Source of the DNA: Clostridia bacterium
Lineage (GTDB): Bacteria; Bacillota_A; Clostridia; Christensenellales; UBA1242
DNA length: 13,582 nucleotides
Reading direction: 5' to 3'
Assembly (NCBI GenBank): GCA_017938565.1
Contig: JAGBBI010000175.1
Coordinates: forward strand, 1 to 13,582
Shown here: piece by piece, positions 1 to 8,202 of the stretch
How the letters are laid out: each line of letters starts with the position of its first letter
Position numbering within the stretch: position 1 is the stretch's first letter
Made by a program: the position numbers and the translations under genes
Notes under the pieces: generated by a model
The model's database searches: none
What the model was told of the DNA's origin: nothing
The model's input: only the letters and a program-made list of their open reading frames with translations

Positions 1-22
1 ATTTGTACTAATGAACTCCATA

Positions 23-109
23 TTATTAGTACTAATAATACCTGTAAATACTGCTTATTAGTACTAATAAAAAAGGGTTATTAGCACTAATAATTATTAG
101 TACTAATAA
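23..109. repeat. Cluster of four copies of the 16-bp palindrome
   Basis: Four full copies of TTATTAG-YR-CTAATAA lie at 23-38, 55-70, 78-93 (centre GCAC) and 94-109 (centre GTAC). The last two abut with no gap. The first extends to a perfect 20-bp palindrome at 21-40. A decayed half-site (TTGTACTAAT) lies at 3-12. The cluster is just downstream of the last gene of the minus-strand block. It is the densest group of this repeat in the window. Confidence 0.95.
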
Positions 110-113
110 CCCT
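69..113 (-). terminator. Rho-independent terminator built from two palindrome copies
   Basis: Read on the minus strand, positions 113 to 74 form a 20-bp inverted repeat: AGGGTTATTAG... pairs with ...CTAATAACCCT, with a single U-G wobble. It is followed directly by six T (69-74 are all A on the plus strand). The arms are the abutting palindrome copies at 94-109 and 78-93 plus a flanking GGG/CCC clamp. It sits 5 bases past the stop codon of the packaging ATPase gene, as expected for the end of the long transcription unit. The two self-complementary arms could also form small hairpins of their own, so the exact fold is inferred. Confidence 0.85.
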
Positions 114-118
114 AAATG

Positions 119-1273
119 TTAATTCCAACCGTAACGCATTTTCTGGAATGAATACCACTTTTGGAAGAACTCACCCTCGTTATTTGTAGTGAAGTATATC
201 CTATCTTGTAGTAAACATTCATCTAATATTCTGCAAAGTTCTGTATCTCCGTATACTCCGCGAAATTGTCTTAACGTTACAAAGTTTCTTAAATCAAACA
301 TATTCAATGTATCACCGAATATTATATCAGCTTTCTTTGGTATCTGTTTAGTAAAATGTGCGTGAATGAAATATGGACACTCTGTGATTTTCTTATCAAA
401 AGGCATACAAATAGCAATCTGCATTAAGTGGTCGTGCCAATTCAAATACATATATTTGATAACATTACCACCATCTTCAAGTGGTTTATTAATATAAGGT
501 ATCTTACAATGTGGAAAGTCTTTGATTGCCCATTCACCAGTTTCAGCCATTTGGGGCTTCTTCTTGTATTTGTTGAAGTTAAATAACTTACTTGTGACAT
601 TCTTAGTAACACTTGACGGCGGACACCAGTGACAAAGGATTTTAGTTTCACCAAATTCCTTTATGAATGTTTCACCTTGATGCATATGTTCTACTTCTTC
701 TTGTACTAACAATTCTTCAAAATACAAAGAATACGGAGTGAAGCTATTTGCAAGTAGTATGATTTTACTATCTGACCTATTACGAAGTAATGTCCATAAC
801 ATCTGTTGAAAACACTCCCATTCATCAGGTATTTCACGTAATGACATAAACTCGTCAAGGATTATATAATCAAACTTACCCCTATCTGCACCTTTGTATT
901 TCTCCCAAGTGTTAATGCAGAATACTTGTCCGAAATCACGTTTTGAAGTTGTAATAACTTTACCGTCTTCATCACGAACGATATAATTAAATTTACCTGA
1001 TTTTAATTCAAAGTCATTAAATTGTCCATTAGTTAATTTAACTATGTCGTGGGGGCTTATTAAGTCCATAAGTTCAGACTTTCTAATTTCAGTATCATAT
1101 CTTCTTATGTAAGCAAATCTCTTACCCTCTCGCATACTCCTGTCAATAGTGCCATATGTCTTACCATTTGAACGTTGTCCCCATATTACGAACCAACTAC
1201 AAGTAGGGTTGTCATCAATTATTTTATCAATGTCAATCCATTCCTTAACAAGATGTTTACCCGAAGACATCAT
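119..1273 (-). CDS. Genome packaging ATPase (phi29 gp16-like)
   Basis: This 384-residue protein is a probable DNA-encapsidation ATPase that drives phage DNA into the prohead at the portal. A Walker A loop, GQRSNGKT, is at residues 32-39. A Walker B strand with catalytic Asp-Glu, FDYIILDEF, is at 134-142. A following LLANS segment at about 173-177 fits the coupling motif of these ATPases. There is no visible nuclease domain, so it resembles the short single-domain phi29 gp16 (about 330 residues) rather than a large terminase. The start (ATGATG, 1273 or 1270) follows AGGTAGG with about 5 bases of spacing and overlaps the end of the polymerase gene by 17 bases, suggesting translational coupling. 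It is the last gene before the terminator at 69-113. In phi29 this enzyme works with a packaging RNA; none is proven here. Confidence 0.9.
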   Translation of the reverse strand: MMSSGKHLVKEWIDIDKIIDDNPTCSWFVIWGQRSNGKTYGTIDRSMREGKRFAYIRRYDTEIRKSELMDLISPHDIVKLTNGQFNDFELKSGKFNYIVRDEDGKVITTSKRDFGQVFCINTWEKYKGADRGKFDYIILDEFMSLREIPDEWECFQQMLWTLLRNRSDSKIILLANSFTPYSLYFEELLVQEEVEHMHQGETFIKEFGETKILCHWCPPSSVTKNVTSKLFNFNKYKKKPQMAETGEWAIKDFPHCKIPYINKPLEDGGNVIKYMYLNWHDHLMQIAICMPFDKKITECPYFIHAHFTKQIPKKADIIFGDTLNMFDLRNFVTLRQFRGVYGDTELCRILDECLLQDRIYFTTNNEGEFFQKWYSFQKMRYGWN

Positions 1274-3365
1274 ACATTCCTACCTTTCTTGATAATATTT
1301 GTTTAATTAACTCACCATTTGGATTATCTTCACCAACTATGAAATCATAAAAGTCATTTGAGAAATTAATAGTAAATGCACAATCACTTAGATTTAAGCA
1401 GGACAATTCACTGACTTTACAAGTGTTATCCATATAATCTATTAGTACTAATGACTCAAACGGTTCATCTACATAAGTTGAGCATAACTTACAAGAATAA
1501 TTTTTAGGTACTTCAAGGTCAATATCAAAATAATCCATACCATATCTACCAGTTGGATTATCTTCAAGTATCCATTTTAATGGTGTCTTTTTATCAGTAT
1601 CTAATACTTTAGGCAACCCTGCAACAGTATATCCGAATTTACCATTTTTGATAAATGCATACTTCTTAGCACCAAGAGTTTTGAACTTTTCATATGTACC
1701 ATCATCGTCCCATATTCCCAATGGTTTATCTTTTGGAATATATTTATTAGCACTAATATTATAATGCCTAAGACATTTATTAATTTCTTTAGTACATCTT
1801 TTATTGTATTCCTCAAAATAGTTTTTATATTTATCAGCGTTTGTTAATTTTATACTATCAGTATCAGAATAAATAAAGTCTTTTTCAACTGCGAGTATGC
1901 CGTCATATAATTCGTGTCTTGCCCAAGCTGTAACGAATACACCCCAAGCATAATTTAAAAATGTTTGTTTAGATTTCCAAATTTTAAGTAATTGATGTTT
2001 TAAATTCAAATCTTCTTTAGTAGTCCATTCTTTGGTCTCATCATCAAAATCAATTTCTGGTGCTATTGGATTTGTAACACACATACCATATAATGAATTT
2101 AACATACCTTTGGCAACAAGATAAACATCTTCTTTACCCTCAACACCTTTAAGTAAACATTTATCACGATAAAGTGAAAGTATAGTTTCTATTATAGGTT
2201 TAGGCAAATATCCTGCACGTGCCATATAAAACTCGTGTAACTCAAATGCTGTAAAATTATACATTTTACATATGTCTAAAAAGTCTACACTTGTCATACA
2301 AGTATGTACATAAGCAGACCTAACTATTTTACCATTGTCTTCTTGTAATGTTTCTTTATCATATTTACATCTATGTTTTGAAAGAGGGTGTACTACATTT
2401 TTAGGTTCAACGTTGTAAAGTGTAATTTTCATAATACAACAATTGTTTATACACTTATTTAATAAGTCTTTTAATTCTGTAACTTTACATTCTACAAATC
2501 TTGACCGAGGATATTTGTGCCTTAACATTACAGAGGGATAAGAACTTGTAAAGTCTTTGCTTGCTACATTATCATATTCAATTCCTACTTTAAGAAAATT
2601 TGCGTGAGTGTATGCACCTGAAAATGACTCCATTAATAATGTAAATATTTTTGGTTCTGTTATTAATTCTGTTTGAAGTCTTTCTCTATAATTATCATAT
2701 GAAAAACATATCTTACGTGTGTATCGTCTTACATAACCTGTTTTAGTAGTTGGAATTTTAGTTATATCGTTATCATTCTTAGCCATTTCTTTATATATGT
2801 ATTCATTCAGTCCTAATACATCATTCTCACAATATCCGAGTTCTTTTTCAGTTAAAGGTGTTTTAGAATGTCTGTACAAACTATAATCCAAGTCACCATA
2901 CATTTTACTGTGTTCTACATTAGCTTCTTCAAGGGTTCTTTTAAGGCTTAATCCTGATAATATTAAACTATCTTTAAAGATTATATTTTCCGCTTCAAAA
3001 TACATAGGCTGTCTTGGTTTACGTGCAAACAATTTCTTAATTTCAAAATGTTTTTTGATAAACTGAAATTCAAAACCGAGATTGTGTACATAACATATAA
3101 GTTTACGTTCATCATATAATCTTAAGTAGTGGTTTAGTTTAAAAATAAAATCGTGAAATTCTTCCCACGTTCTACCATAAACTACATCAAGACCTAAACC
3201 AAATTGCCATATATACATTGTAGCATATTTTTTCTTGCCAACTGTAAAGTTAGTAGTTTCAATATCAAAGCTACAAGGCACATTGTAAACCTCTTTATTT
3301 TTTGATAACTGGACAGTTTCCCAACTGTCCAGTCTACTAACATCAAATTTTGTATAGTGTATCAT
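1257..3365 (-). CDS. Protein-primed family B DNA polymerase
   Basis: This 702-residue enzyme should replicate the linear phage genome from a protein primer. Exonuclease motifs are FDIETTNF (33-40, Exo I), HNLGFEFQF (94-102, Exo II, with Glu after Phe where phi29 has Asp) and YCEND (178-182, Exo III). SFSGAYTHAN (248-257) matches the linker between exonuclease and polymerase domains. Polymerase motif A is DFTSSYPSVM (271-280), B is KGMLNSLYG (419-427) and C is YSDTDSI (499-505). LGAKKYAF (564-571) fits the KxY motif. At 702 residues it is longer than phi29 polymerase (about 575); the extra length lies largely in the last 130 residues. AGGAGAG stands 5 bases before the ATG, directly after a palindrome copy. 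Two further palindrome copies lie inside the gene. The gene directly upstream is the putative terminal protein, as in phi29. Confidence 0.97.
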   Translation of the reverse strand: MIHYTKFDVSRLDSWETVQLSKNKEVYNVPCSFDIETTNFTVGKKKYATMYIWQFGLGLDVVYGRTWEEFHDFIFKLNHYLRLYDERKLICYVHNLGFEFQFIKKHFEIKKLFARKPRQPMYFEAENIIFKDSLILSGLSLKRTLEEANVEHSKMYGDLDYSLYRHSKTPLTEKELGYCENDVLGLNEYIYKEMAKNDNDITKIPTTKTGYVRRYTRKICFSYDNYRERLQTELITEPKIFTLLMESFSGAYTHANFLKVGIEYDNVASKDFTSSYPSVMLRHKYPRSRFVECKVTELKDLLNKCINNCCIMKITLYNVEPKNVVHPLSKHRCKYDKETLQEDNGKIVRSAYVHTCMTSVDFLDICKMYNFTAFELHEFYMARAGYLPKPIIETILSLYRDKCLLKGVEGKEDVYLVAKGMLNSLYGMCVTNPIAPEIDFDDETKEWTTKEDLNLKHQLLKIWKSKQTFLNYAWGVFVTAWARHELYDGILAVEKDFIYSDTDSIKLTNADKYKNYFEEYNKRCTKEINKCLRHYNISANKYIPKDKPLGIWDDDGTYEKFKTLGAKKYAFIKNGKFGYTVAGLPKVLDTDKKTPLKWILEDNPTGRYGMDYFDIDLEVPKNYSCKLCSTYVDEPFESLVLIDYMDNTCKVSELSCLNLSDCAFTINFSNDFYDFIVGEDNPNGELIKQILSRKVGMYDVFG
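1441..1452. repeat. Palindrome copy (12 bp core) inside the polymerase gene
   Basis: ATTAGTACTAAT, centre GTAC. It encodes part of SLVLI near residue 640 of the polymerase, a reading frame different from the other intragenic copies. Confidence 0.9.
1745..1758. repeat. Palindrome copy (14 bp) inside the polymerase gene
   Basis: TATTAGCACTAATA, centre GCAC. On the coding strand it reads ATT AGT GCT AAT AAA and gives ISANK at residues 537-541. Confidence 0.9.
3308..3333 (-). promoter_or_regulatory. Perfect hairpin in the 5' coding region of the polymerase gene
   Basis: ACTGGACAGTT and AACTGTCCAGT are exact reverse complements (11 bp) around a 4-base loop. They start 32 bases inside the polymerase open reading frame, in codons for about residues 11-20. 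In this AT-rich genome such an mRNA hairpin could slow or regulate translation of the polymerase, or act as an inverted DNA site. The octamer AACTGTCC also occurs at 12727-12734. Function is inferred only. Confidence 0.45.
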
Positions 3366-3377
3366 ATAATCTCTCCT

Positions 3378-3393
3378 TTATTAGTACTAATAA
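3378..3393. repeat. Palindrome copy between terminal-protein and polymerase genes
   Basis: A full 16-bp copy, centre GTAC. The TAG stop of the upstream gene (3387-3389) lies inside it. The polymerase ribosome binding site begins at its other edge (TAATAAAGGAGAG on the minus strand). Confidence 0.95.
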
Positions 3394-4010
3394 TATTTGT
3401 CTGTCATTTCTTCGATTGCAGATATCAAGTCAATGTGGTTAGCAAAATATTGACCTGTATGAATTACTTGATTATTTTCATCAAGTCCATACATTTTAAT
3501 TAATGAAAAGATATTCTGAACTATTCCTCTTGCACCTAATGTTTGTAATGCTTCATCACTGTTTGACATTATATTAACAGCAGTCTGAATAGCATTAACC
3601 ATTTGGTCGTGTTCTTCTTTTGATGGAATAAAATACCTATATAATTCAGTTTCAACTTGGTCTTTTATTTCTTCCCACATATCAACATAAAATCCTTTAC
3701 CTACCAGTTCTTCTATTTTATGTCTTGATTTAACATCTGCATTATACTCTTTTTCAAATTGTGTTAATCTTTGTGCATATTCCTGTAGTTGTGCAGTATT
3801 CATACCTGAAGTTGTACGTCTAAATTCTTTTGTCTTTTTAGTACCTGTTTCTTCAAGTAAGGCATTCCACTTTTTTCTTAAAAATGATAAGTTTTCAGCT
3901 CTGGCTTCTTTTAACAATTCATTTGTATAATTTGCTAATTTAGACACCTGACTACGGTAAACTGAAAGTTTACCTCTTTTCTTATTTATTCGAGTGTCTA
4001 CTCTTGCCAT
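3387..4010 (-). CDS. Putative terminal protein (primer for DNA replication)
   Basis: This 207-residue protein lies directly upstream of the protein-primed polymerase, the position of the terminal protein gene in phi29. The N-terminus is very basic (MARVDTRINKKRGKLSVYR), as in phi29 terminal protein, which also starts MAR and binds DNA through a basic N-terminal domain. The rest is predicted mostly helical (about residues 20-145), then a hydrophobic stretch and an aromatic end (TDKYY). It is somewhat shorter than phi29 p3 (about 266 residues). The priming hydroxyl residue cannot be assigned by eye. The start has an AGGTGAG ribosome binding site overlapping the tail-knob stop codon. The assignment rests mainly on position and charge; another small replication or structural protein is possible. 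Confidence 0.6.
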   Translation of the reverse strand: MARVDTRINKKRGKLSVYRSQVSKLANYTNELLKEARAENLSFLRKKWNALLEETGTKKTKEFRRTTSGMNTAQLQEYAQRLTQFEKEYNADVKSRHKIEELVGKGFYVDMWEEIKDQVETELYRYFIPSKEEHDQMVNAIQTAVNIMSNSDEALQTLGARGIVQNIFSLIKMYGLDENNQVIHTGQYFANHIDLISAIEEMTDKYY

Positions 4011-4020
4011 ACTTACTCAC

Positions 4021-6480
4021 CTACTTCCATACTCCGCTTTCAAGTAGTTCCTTTATCTCAGATATTTCAGGTAATGTTGCATTTGGTGGTGTAATGTTTA
4101 CATTCTTTGCAGCGACAAGTGTACCATTAGCTAAAGCAGATATTTTACCATACTCTAAACAAGCATACCCATAAGAGTTGCCGTAATTATTAGTACTAAT
4201 AACTACAGCTTGCTCAACTATGAAATAGCAGTATTGTGGTTTAAATAATTCAGTTAGTGCTGTTGAGTTACCACTGACGCCTAAAGGTGTTGGCATATTC
4301 ATAAATTCATATGCGCCCTCTAACATTTTACCAAAACCACCTAATGCTTTAGCAGCGCCGCTTGTTGGATTAGCTGACTTAGTTAATGATGTACTTTCAC
4401 TTTGAGGGAATACCCATTGTTTTGTTGGTGCGTGATAAGTTGGTGCACCCATACTGTGGGTATCTGTCATTGTATTTATCCCACCAAATGCACCACCTGC
4501 TTTAGCACCCACAATCATTTCAGTAGCCCCACCAAATACTTTACCTAACGAAGATTTAGCCATATTAACATATTCTGTTGAATTAGTACCTGTGATTTGA
4601 ACTTCACTTGCTATATTGCCGTCCTGATACATACAAGGTATCCCGTCACGATAAATTACAGCACAGCAGGTTCCTGTAGTTAAATCAACAATCATCTTTA
4701 CAGAAATTGTATGACCAACAAAAAGAGCAGTTTCAACATTTACTTCACCACAGAAAGGTATATAAAGTTTTGCTGTAGTATATGGTTCATAGTCAAGAAA
4801 ATTATTGAAGTATTTTCTGAAAGTGCAACTGCCTAAATCGAGTATAAATGAAGCACTTGTTATTCTTTCAGCAACTACACCACTATCTACGCCATTACCA
4901 AAACCTATATTTTCAGGTGATAATGTATCAATAAAATCATTCAAAGCAAATGGGAACATTCTTAAACCTATAAAGAAATCCATAGGATTTTCACCATTTA
5001 ACTGTAGACCTTGTATAATTTTTGATATTGTACTATCATCTGCCGTGTAAAGGAAATTGAATAAATCAATAACGTCATATTCTGTTAAAGCATACCAACG
5101 TGAAAATATTCCCACAGGTGTAACTTTAGGATTGTTCAATTCTATTTCATCAACATAGGTATTTTCGTCTGGATCTGTGGGATCGAAAGTTCCTGTCCCG
5201 TCTGATACGTTGGGTATATCTTCATCTGATAAGTCGTGGTTGTCTTGTTCTTTACCTACTTTATATAACTTACTTTCTTTGGGTATATCATCTCCTCTTA
5301 AATATCTTTCTCCGTCTATTTTACCATTTGCAATTATAGGATAATATAAATCATCTTTGAGTAATGGCATATCAAGTAAACTATCTACACCATACTTTAA
5401 AGCTTGCTGTTCACCCTCTGATGATGTTATTACAGGTAAACCTATTTGTAATGCAAACCGTGCGTAATCTTCTTCTATTAACACACCAGATTGTACTATA
5501 GATTTATCCCAGTAATAAAGTCCACCCTTATATTCATAATTACCGTGTCCCCAACCATCAGGCCCGATGTATAAAATTGACTCGTGTTCTTTAACAAGTT
5601 CTATACCCTCAAAACTTTCAGGACCGATTGCACCGATAACATAGTAATTGCTATTTGGATTTTTGAAACCTGAACCTATTAAAATACCGCCAAAGTTTAA
5701 AGTATAATCAAAAGGTTCAGTAGCCGCGGGCATACCTGTATTAATTGTTATTCCTGAAATAGTTGACTCACTTCCAAGGTTATACATTGTGTTTGCTAAA
5801 GTAGCCATATGTAACCTATTTTCAGTTTTATTAGCACTAATAATATCATAATACAGATTGTATCCTACTAAGTTAAGACCGTTATAAGTGCCAGGTATCA
5901 GTGTAAAATCAAAAAGAAAATTTTTTATGTTCGCAGTTGGGCCATATAAAAAACCATAGGTGCCGTCGTTTCTATATAAACCTTGTATTTTCACTACTGC
6001 CGCAATTTTATTATATTTCCAATTTGATATTGCTCTTGGTGTATTAAAAGTATATTGATTTCCAATCTCTACAGTGGCGGGTATAGTTGAGCCTAACTGT
6101 GCAGTAAAATCCTGAATGGTAGTAGGTAATAAATAACTATCTGAATTCATTCTTGCACCTATTAAAGAGCCAACGTCCATAGTATCGTATATTGGTATAT
6201 TCTTTAATGAGTCATATTTAGACTCTGCTACACCTATTTCAGCATATTTATGTAATGGTAATGTTTGTCCTTGTGGATAAATTTCATCAACTTTTTGAAA
6301 ATATTTTGAACGCCATTCTCTTTTAGTTGCAAATCTACCAGTAGAAAATGTGTAAAACATTTCATTAGGTACAGCAGTATTTCTGTGTAGTATTCCTGTT
6401 TCTATCCCATCAGATATTAAAGGCGCGCCATAAGCTAAATAACCGTCTTCTCCTGCATAGGGAACTCCCATAGTTGCCAT
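4021..6480 (-). CDS. Tail knob protein, main part (phi29 gp9-like)
   Basis: This 819-residue protein is a probable distal tail knob subunit. The C-terminal part has the layout of phi29 gp9: a glycine/alanine-rich weakly hydrophobic segment (VFGGATEMIVGAKAGGAFGG), which in gp9 is the membrane-active loop, followed by a terminal segment (KNVNI...PEISEIKELLESGVWK) that resembles the gp9 end (GDINNNDLQEIRTIFDNGITLW). The start MATMGVPYAG at 6480 is chosen because GGAAAGGG lies about 8 bases upstream. The reading frame could extend to a GTG at 6519, but that would overlap the previous gene and has no ribosome binding site. It is longer than phi29 gp9 (about 600 residues) although the N-terminal domain is in the separate gene upstream. 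Two palindrome copies lie inside it. Confidence 0.8.
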   Translation of the reverse strand: MATMGVPYAGEDGYLAYGAPLISDGIETGILHRNTAVPNEMFYTFSTGRFATKREWRSKYFQKVDEIYPQGQTLPLHKYAEIGVAESKYDSLKNIPIYDTMDVGSLIGARMNSDSYLLPTTIQDFTAQLGSTIPATVEIGNQYTFNTPRAISNWKYNKIAAVVKIQGLYRNDGTYGFLYGPTANIKNFLFDFTLIPGTYNGLNLVGYNLYYDIISANKTENRLHMATLANTMYNLGSESTISGITINTGMPAATEPFDYTLNFGGILIGSGFKNPNSNYYVIGAIGPESFEGIELVKEHESILYIGPDGWGHGNYEYKGGLYYWDKSIVQSGVLIEEDYARFALQIGLPVITSSEGEQQALKYGVDSLLDMPLLKDDLYYPIIANGKIDGERYLRGDDIPKESKLYKVGKEQDNHDLSDEDIPNVSDGTGTFDPTDPDENTYVDEIELNNPKVTPVGIFSRWYALTEYDVIDLFNFLYTADDSTISKIIQGLQLNGENPMDFFIGLRMFPFALNDFIDTLSPENIGFGNGVDSGVVAERITSASFILDLGSCTFRKYFNNFLDYEPYTTAKLYIPFCGEVNVETALFVGHTISVKMIVDLTTGTCCAVIYRDGIPCMYQDGNIASEVQITGTNSTEYVNMAKSSLGKVFGGATEMIVGAKAGGAFGGINTMTDTHSMGAPTYHAPTKQWVFPQSESTSLTKSANPTSGAAKALGGFGKMLEGAYEFMNMPTPLGVSGNSTALTELFKPQYCYFIVEQAVVISTNNYGNSYGYACLEYGKISALANGTLVAAKNVNITPPNATLPEISEIKELLESGVWK
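4187..4202. repeat. Palindrome copy inside the tail knob gene
   Basis: A full 16-bp copy, centre GTAC. On the coding strand it reads ATT AGT ACT AAT AAT, giving ISTNN near residue 761. Confidence 0.95.
5828..5843. repeat. Palindrome copy inside the tail knob gene
   Basis: A full 16-bp copy, centre GCAC. It is read as ATT AGT GCT AAT AAA, giving ISANK near residue 214. Confidence 0.95.
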
Positions 6481-6485
6481 AAATA

Positions 6486-6956
6486 TCATCCCTTTCCTGC
6501 TACATTCAACACGAAACACCGAGTGCTTGAATTAAATTCACTACTCTTAAATGGTGTACTGTCAAACTTAATAACTTTCATATCCTTGTAAGGATATACT
6601 GGTAAATTACTGTCAGGTATCATAGTAGAACCACCAGTGCCTTTTCTTACAATGTTGATATCTTGGTCAACAATATATGGTTTATATGTCATAAGTACAT
6701 CGCAGTGTAAACTTATTGCAACAACCTGTCCTGTCATAACTTCAAATCCTGTTATGAAATAGTACCTATGTAAGTCAGGTATATAACAGTAATTAAATCT
6801 TGTTCTATCAATATTGGTAGTATAAGATAAAAGTAAAACAGGATTAACAACGTCCTCACTGTCTAAAAAGACAACCCCCGAAATTTTATAGGAGTTTTCG
6901 AGGGTTTTATAAATCTTTTTAGCAGGAGAACTTGTATTATATAATGTTATAGTCAT
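6486..6956 (-). CDS. Tail knob N-terminal domain protein (separate gene)
   Basis: This 156-residue protein resembles the first roughly 170 residues of phi29 gp9: aromatic beta-rich sequence, a VVAISLHCDVLMTY stretch comparable to gp9 VHFEIDVLQTW, then DINIVRKG and a PVYPYKD segment. It therefore looks like domain 1 of a tail knob protein encoded apart from the 819-residue main part. The start ATG at 6956 has AAAGGAGAA about 7 bases upstream, directly after the palindrome at 6969-6984. The stop TGA (6486-6488) is five bases before the next ATG, and the GGAAAGGG serving the next gene is inside its last codons. No classical slippery heptamer is visible at the junction, so two coupled proteins are likelier than programmed frameshifting. 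A sequencing frameshift cannot be fully excluded. Confidence 0.7.
   Translation of the reverse strand: MTITLYNTSSPAKKIYKTLENSYKISGVVFLDSEDVVNPVLLLSYTTNIDRTRFNYCYIPDLHRYYFITGFEVMTGQVVAISLHCDVLMTYKPYIVDQDINIVRKGTGGSTMIPDSNLPVYPYKDMKVIKFDSTPFKSSEFNSSTRCFVLNVAGKG
6874..6905 (-). promoter_or_regulatory. Hairpin in the 5' coding region of the knob N-terminal gene
   Basis: ACCCCCGAAA (6874-6883) and TTTCGAGGGT (6896-6905) pair over 10 positions with one wobble, separated by 12 bases. It starts about 50 bases inside the gene. It may be chance or a translational control structure, comparable in place to the hairpin in the polymerase gene. Confidence 0.25.
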
Positions 6957-6968
6957 ACTCGTTCTCCT

Positions 6969-6984
6969 TTATTAGTACTAATAA
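6969..6984. repeat. Palindrome copy between capsid and knob genes
   Basis: A full 16-bp copy, centre GTAC. The TGA stop of the capsid gene (6985-6987) abuts it on one side and the AAAGGAGAA ribosome binding site of the knob N-terminal gene abuts it on the other. Confidence 0.95.
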
Positions 6985-8163
6985 TCAGGTTCCTGAACCA
7001 AGAACAAATACCACGAAGTTCTCTGCTGTGTCACCAAACAGTGAAACATCTGTCATATAGTTAGTCTTAGTAACACCTGTGTCAGGGTTCTGGAATGACA
7101 GAGCATATTCATTTTCATTGAAAATTGCTATGCTGTCACGGTCACGAAGTGTACCAATAATATATGACCTGCTTACTGTGAGTTCCTTATCATCGCCGCT
7201 GATTGCTTCATCATAGATTGTGGAGTCGATTTTTGTTCTCTCCGAAAGAGTTCCACCTGTTGTCATACCAGTGCCTTGCCAGAACGGAATTGCTTCAACG
7301 TCTTTGAGTTTAGCAAGAAACTGAGGATTGAACGTTTCAGATTTCAGATACGTTTCAATATTAGCACTAAAGAGTGAGTTCATTGCAAGTATCTGCATAT
7401 TAGCAGGAGTAAATGTTGCGTATGTACCGTCGTTGTAAAGCTTTGACATTTCAGTCATAAGGCTTGAAATATCTGCTATACGTGCAATTGCATATCTGAG
7501 AAATTCCTTATCATAGAAAGCCTGTTCTGCTGTGAGTGTCTGTGAGAACTTGGTGTTATATTCACCGAGCAGGTCAATTACAGCCTTATTATTACCAATT
7601 CTATTAGCAACCATAGCAGTATGTACTCTCTGTGTAAGTGCCTTGAATGCCATTGCTTTCTTATTAAGTATTACCTGCTCAATCGCTGCAATGTAACGCA
7701 TAAAGCTACCTGCATCAAGCATTGCTGATTTTACCTGATTGTAAGGCTTATCAAGTGAAATGCGGAATGTTACTTTACTATTCCAGTATTTAGCCGAAGC
7801 ATTAAGAGCATTGAATGTGAGGAAGTCATCATACTTCTGACCATTCTGAAGTGCCCATACATAGTTAGTTTTAAACTCGTCTGCTGTAAACCTAACCTTT
7901 TCAACTACAGAGCCATATTCTGAACCGTCCCTAAGTATATTCATACCAAAACCGTCATAAGCTCTGTCCCAAAAAATCTGCTTACCTACTTTGTCACAAA
8001 TAACCTTGTGAAAACGTTCATAGTTATTATCTCCGTCAAGCTGTGCGAATGTTCTGCCGAAGTCTGCTATGTTGGAAAGGTCTTCATTTATGACCACACT
8101 TTCTCCAACAAACTCCTTTACGATACCATTGTTAAGTAATGCTGATACCTGTTCAACTTTCAT
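6985..8163 (-). CDS. Major capsid protein (phi29 gp8-like)
   Basis: This 392-residue protein is the likely major head protein. The assignment rests on size (phi29 gp8 is about 448 residues), on position between collar and tail knob genes, and on an alpha/beta sequence typical of HK97-fold capsids, with a long central helix-rich part (about residues 140-240) and a C-terminal beta-rich part (SRSYIIGTLRDRDSIAIFNENEY). The start MKVEQVSALL at 8163 has AAGGAAG 7 bases upstream. A TTG extension to 8181 would run through this ribosome binding site and is rejected. The gene is visibly richer in G and C and in preferred codons than the tail and polymerase genes, consistent with very high expression. 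A degenerate palindrome copy is at 7360-7370. Confidence 0.85.
   Translation of the reverse strand: MKVEQVSALLNNGIVKEFVGESVVINEDLSNIADFGRTFAQLDGDNNYERFHKVICDKVGKQIFWDRAYDGFGMNILRDGSEYGSVVEKVRFTADEFKTNYVWALQNGQKYDDFLTFNALNASAKYWNSKVTFRISLDKPYNQVKSAMLDAGSFMRYIAAIEQVILNKKAMAFKALTQRVHTAMVANRIGNNKAVIDLLGEYNTKFSQTLTAEQAFYDKEFLRYAIARIADISSLMTEMSKLYNDGTYATFTPANMQILAMNSLFSANIETYLKSETFNPQFLAKLKDVEAIPFWQGTGMTTGGTLSERTKIDSTIYDEAISGDDKELTVSRSYIIGTLRDRDSIAIFNENEYALSFQNPDTGVTKTNYMTDVSLFGDTAENFVVFVLGSGT
7360..7370. repeat. Degenerate palindrome copy inside the capsid gene
   Basis: ATTAGCACTAA, 11 of the 12 core bases, centre GCAC. It is read as part of FSANI, again the SAN peptide. It may be a decayed or minimal site. 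Confidence 0.5.
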
Positions 8164-8186
8164 TTTACATCTTCCTTTCAAAATTT

Positions 8187-8202
8187 TTATTAGTGCTAAT
8201 AA
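8187..8202. repeat. Palindrome copy between lower collar and capsid genes
   Basis: A full 16-bp copy, centre GTGC. The TAG stop of the lower collar gene (8196-8198) is inside it, exactly as at 3378-3393. The capsid ribosome binding site follows 11 bases later. Confidence 0.95.

Noticed and set aside
6480..6519. Programmed frameshift joining the two knob genes
   Set aside because: No classical slippery heptamer, and the second gene has its own GGAAAGGG ribosome binding site and ATG.
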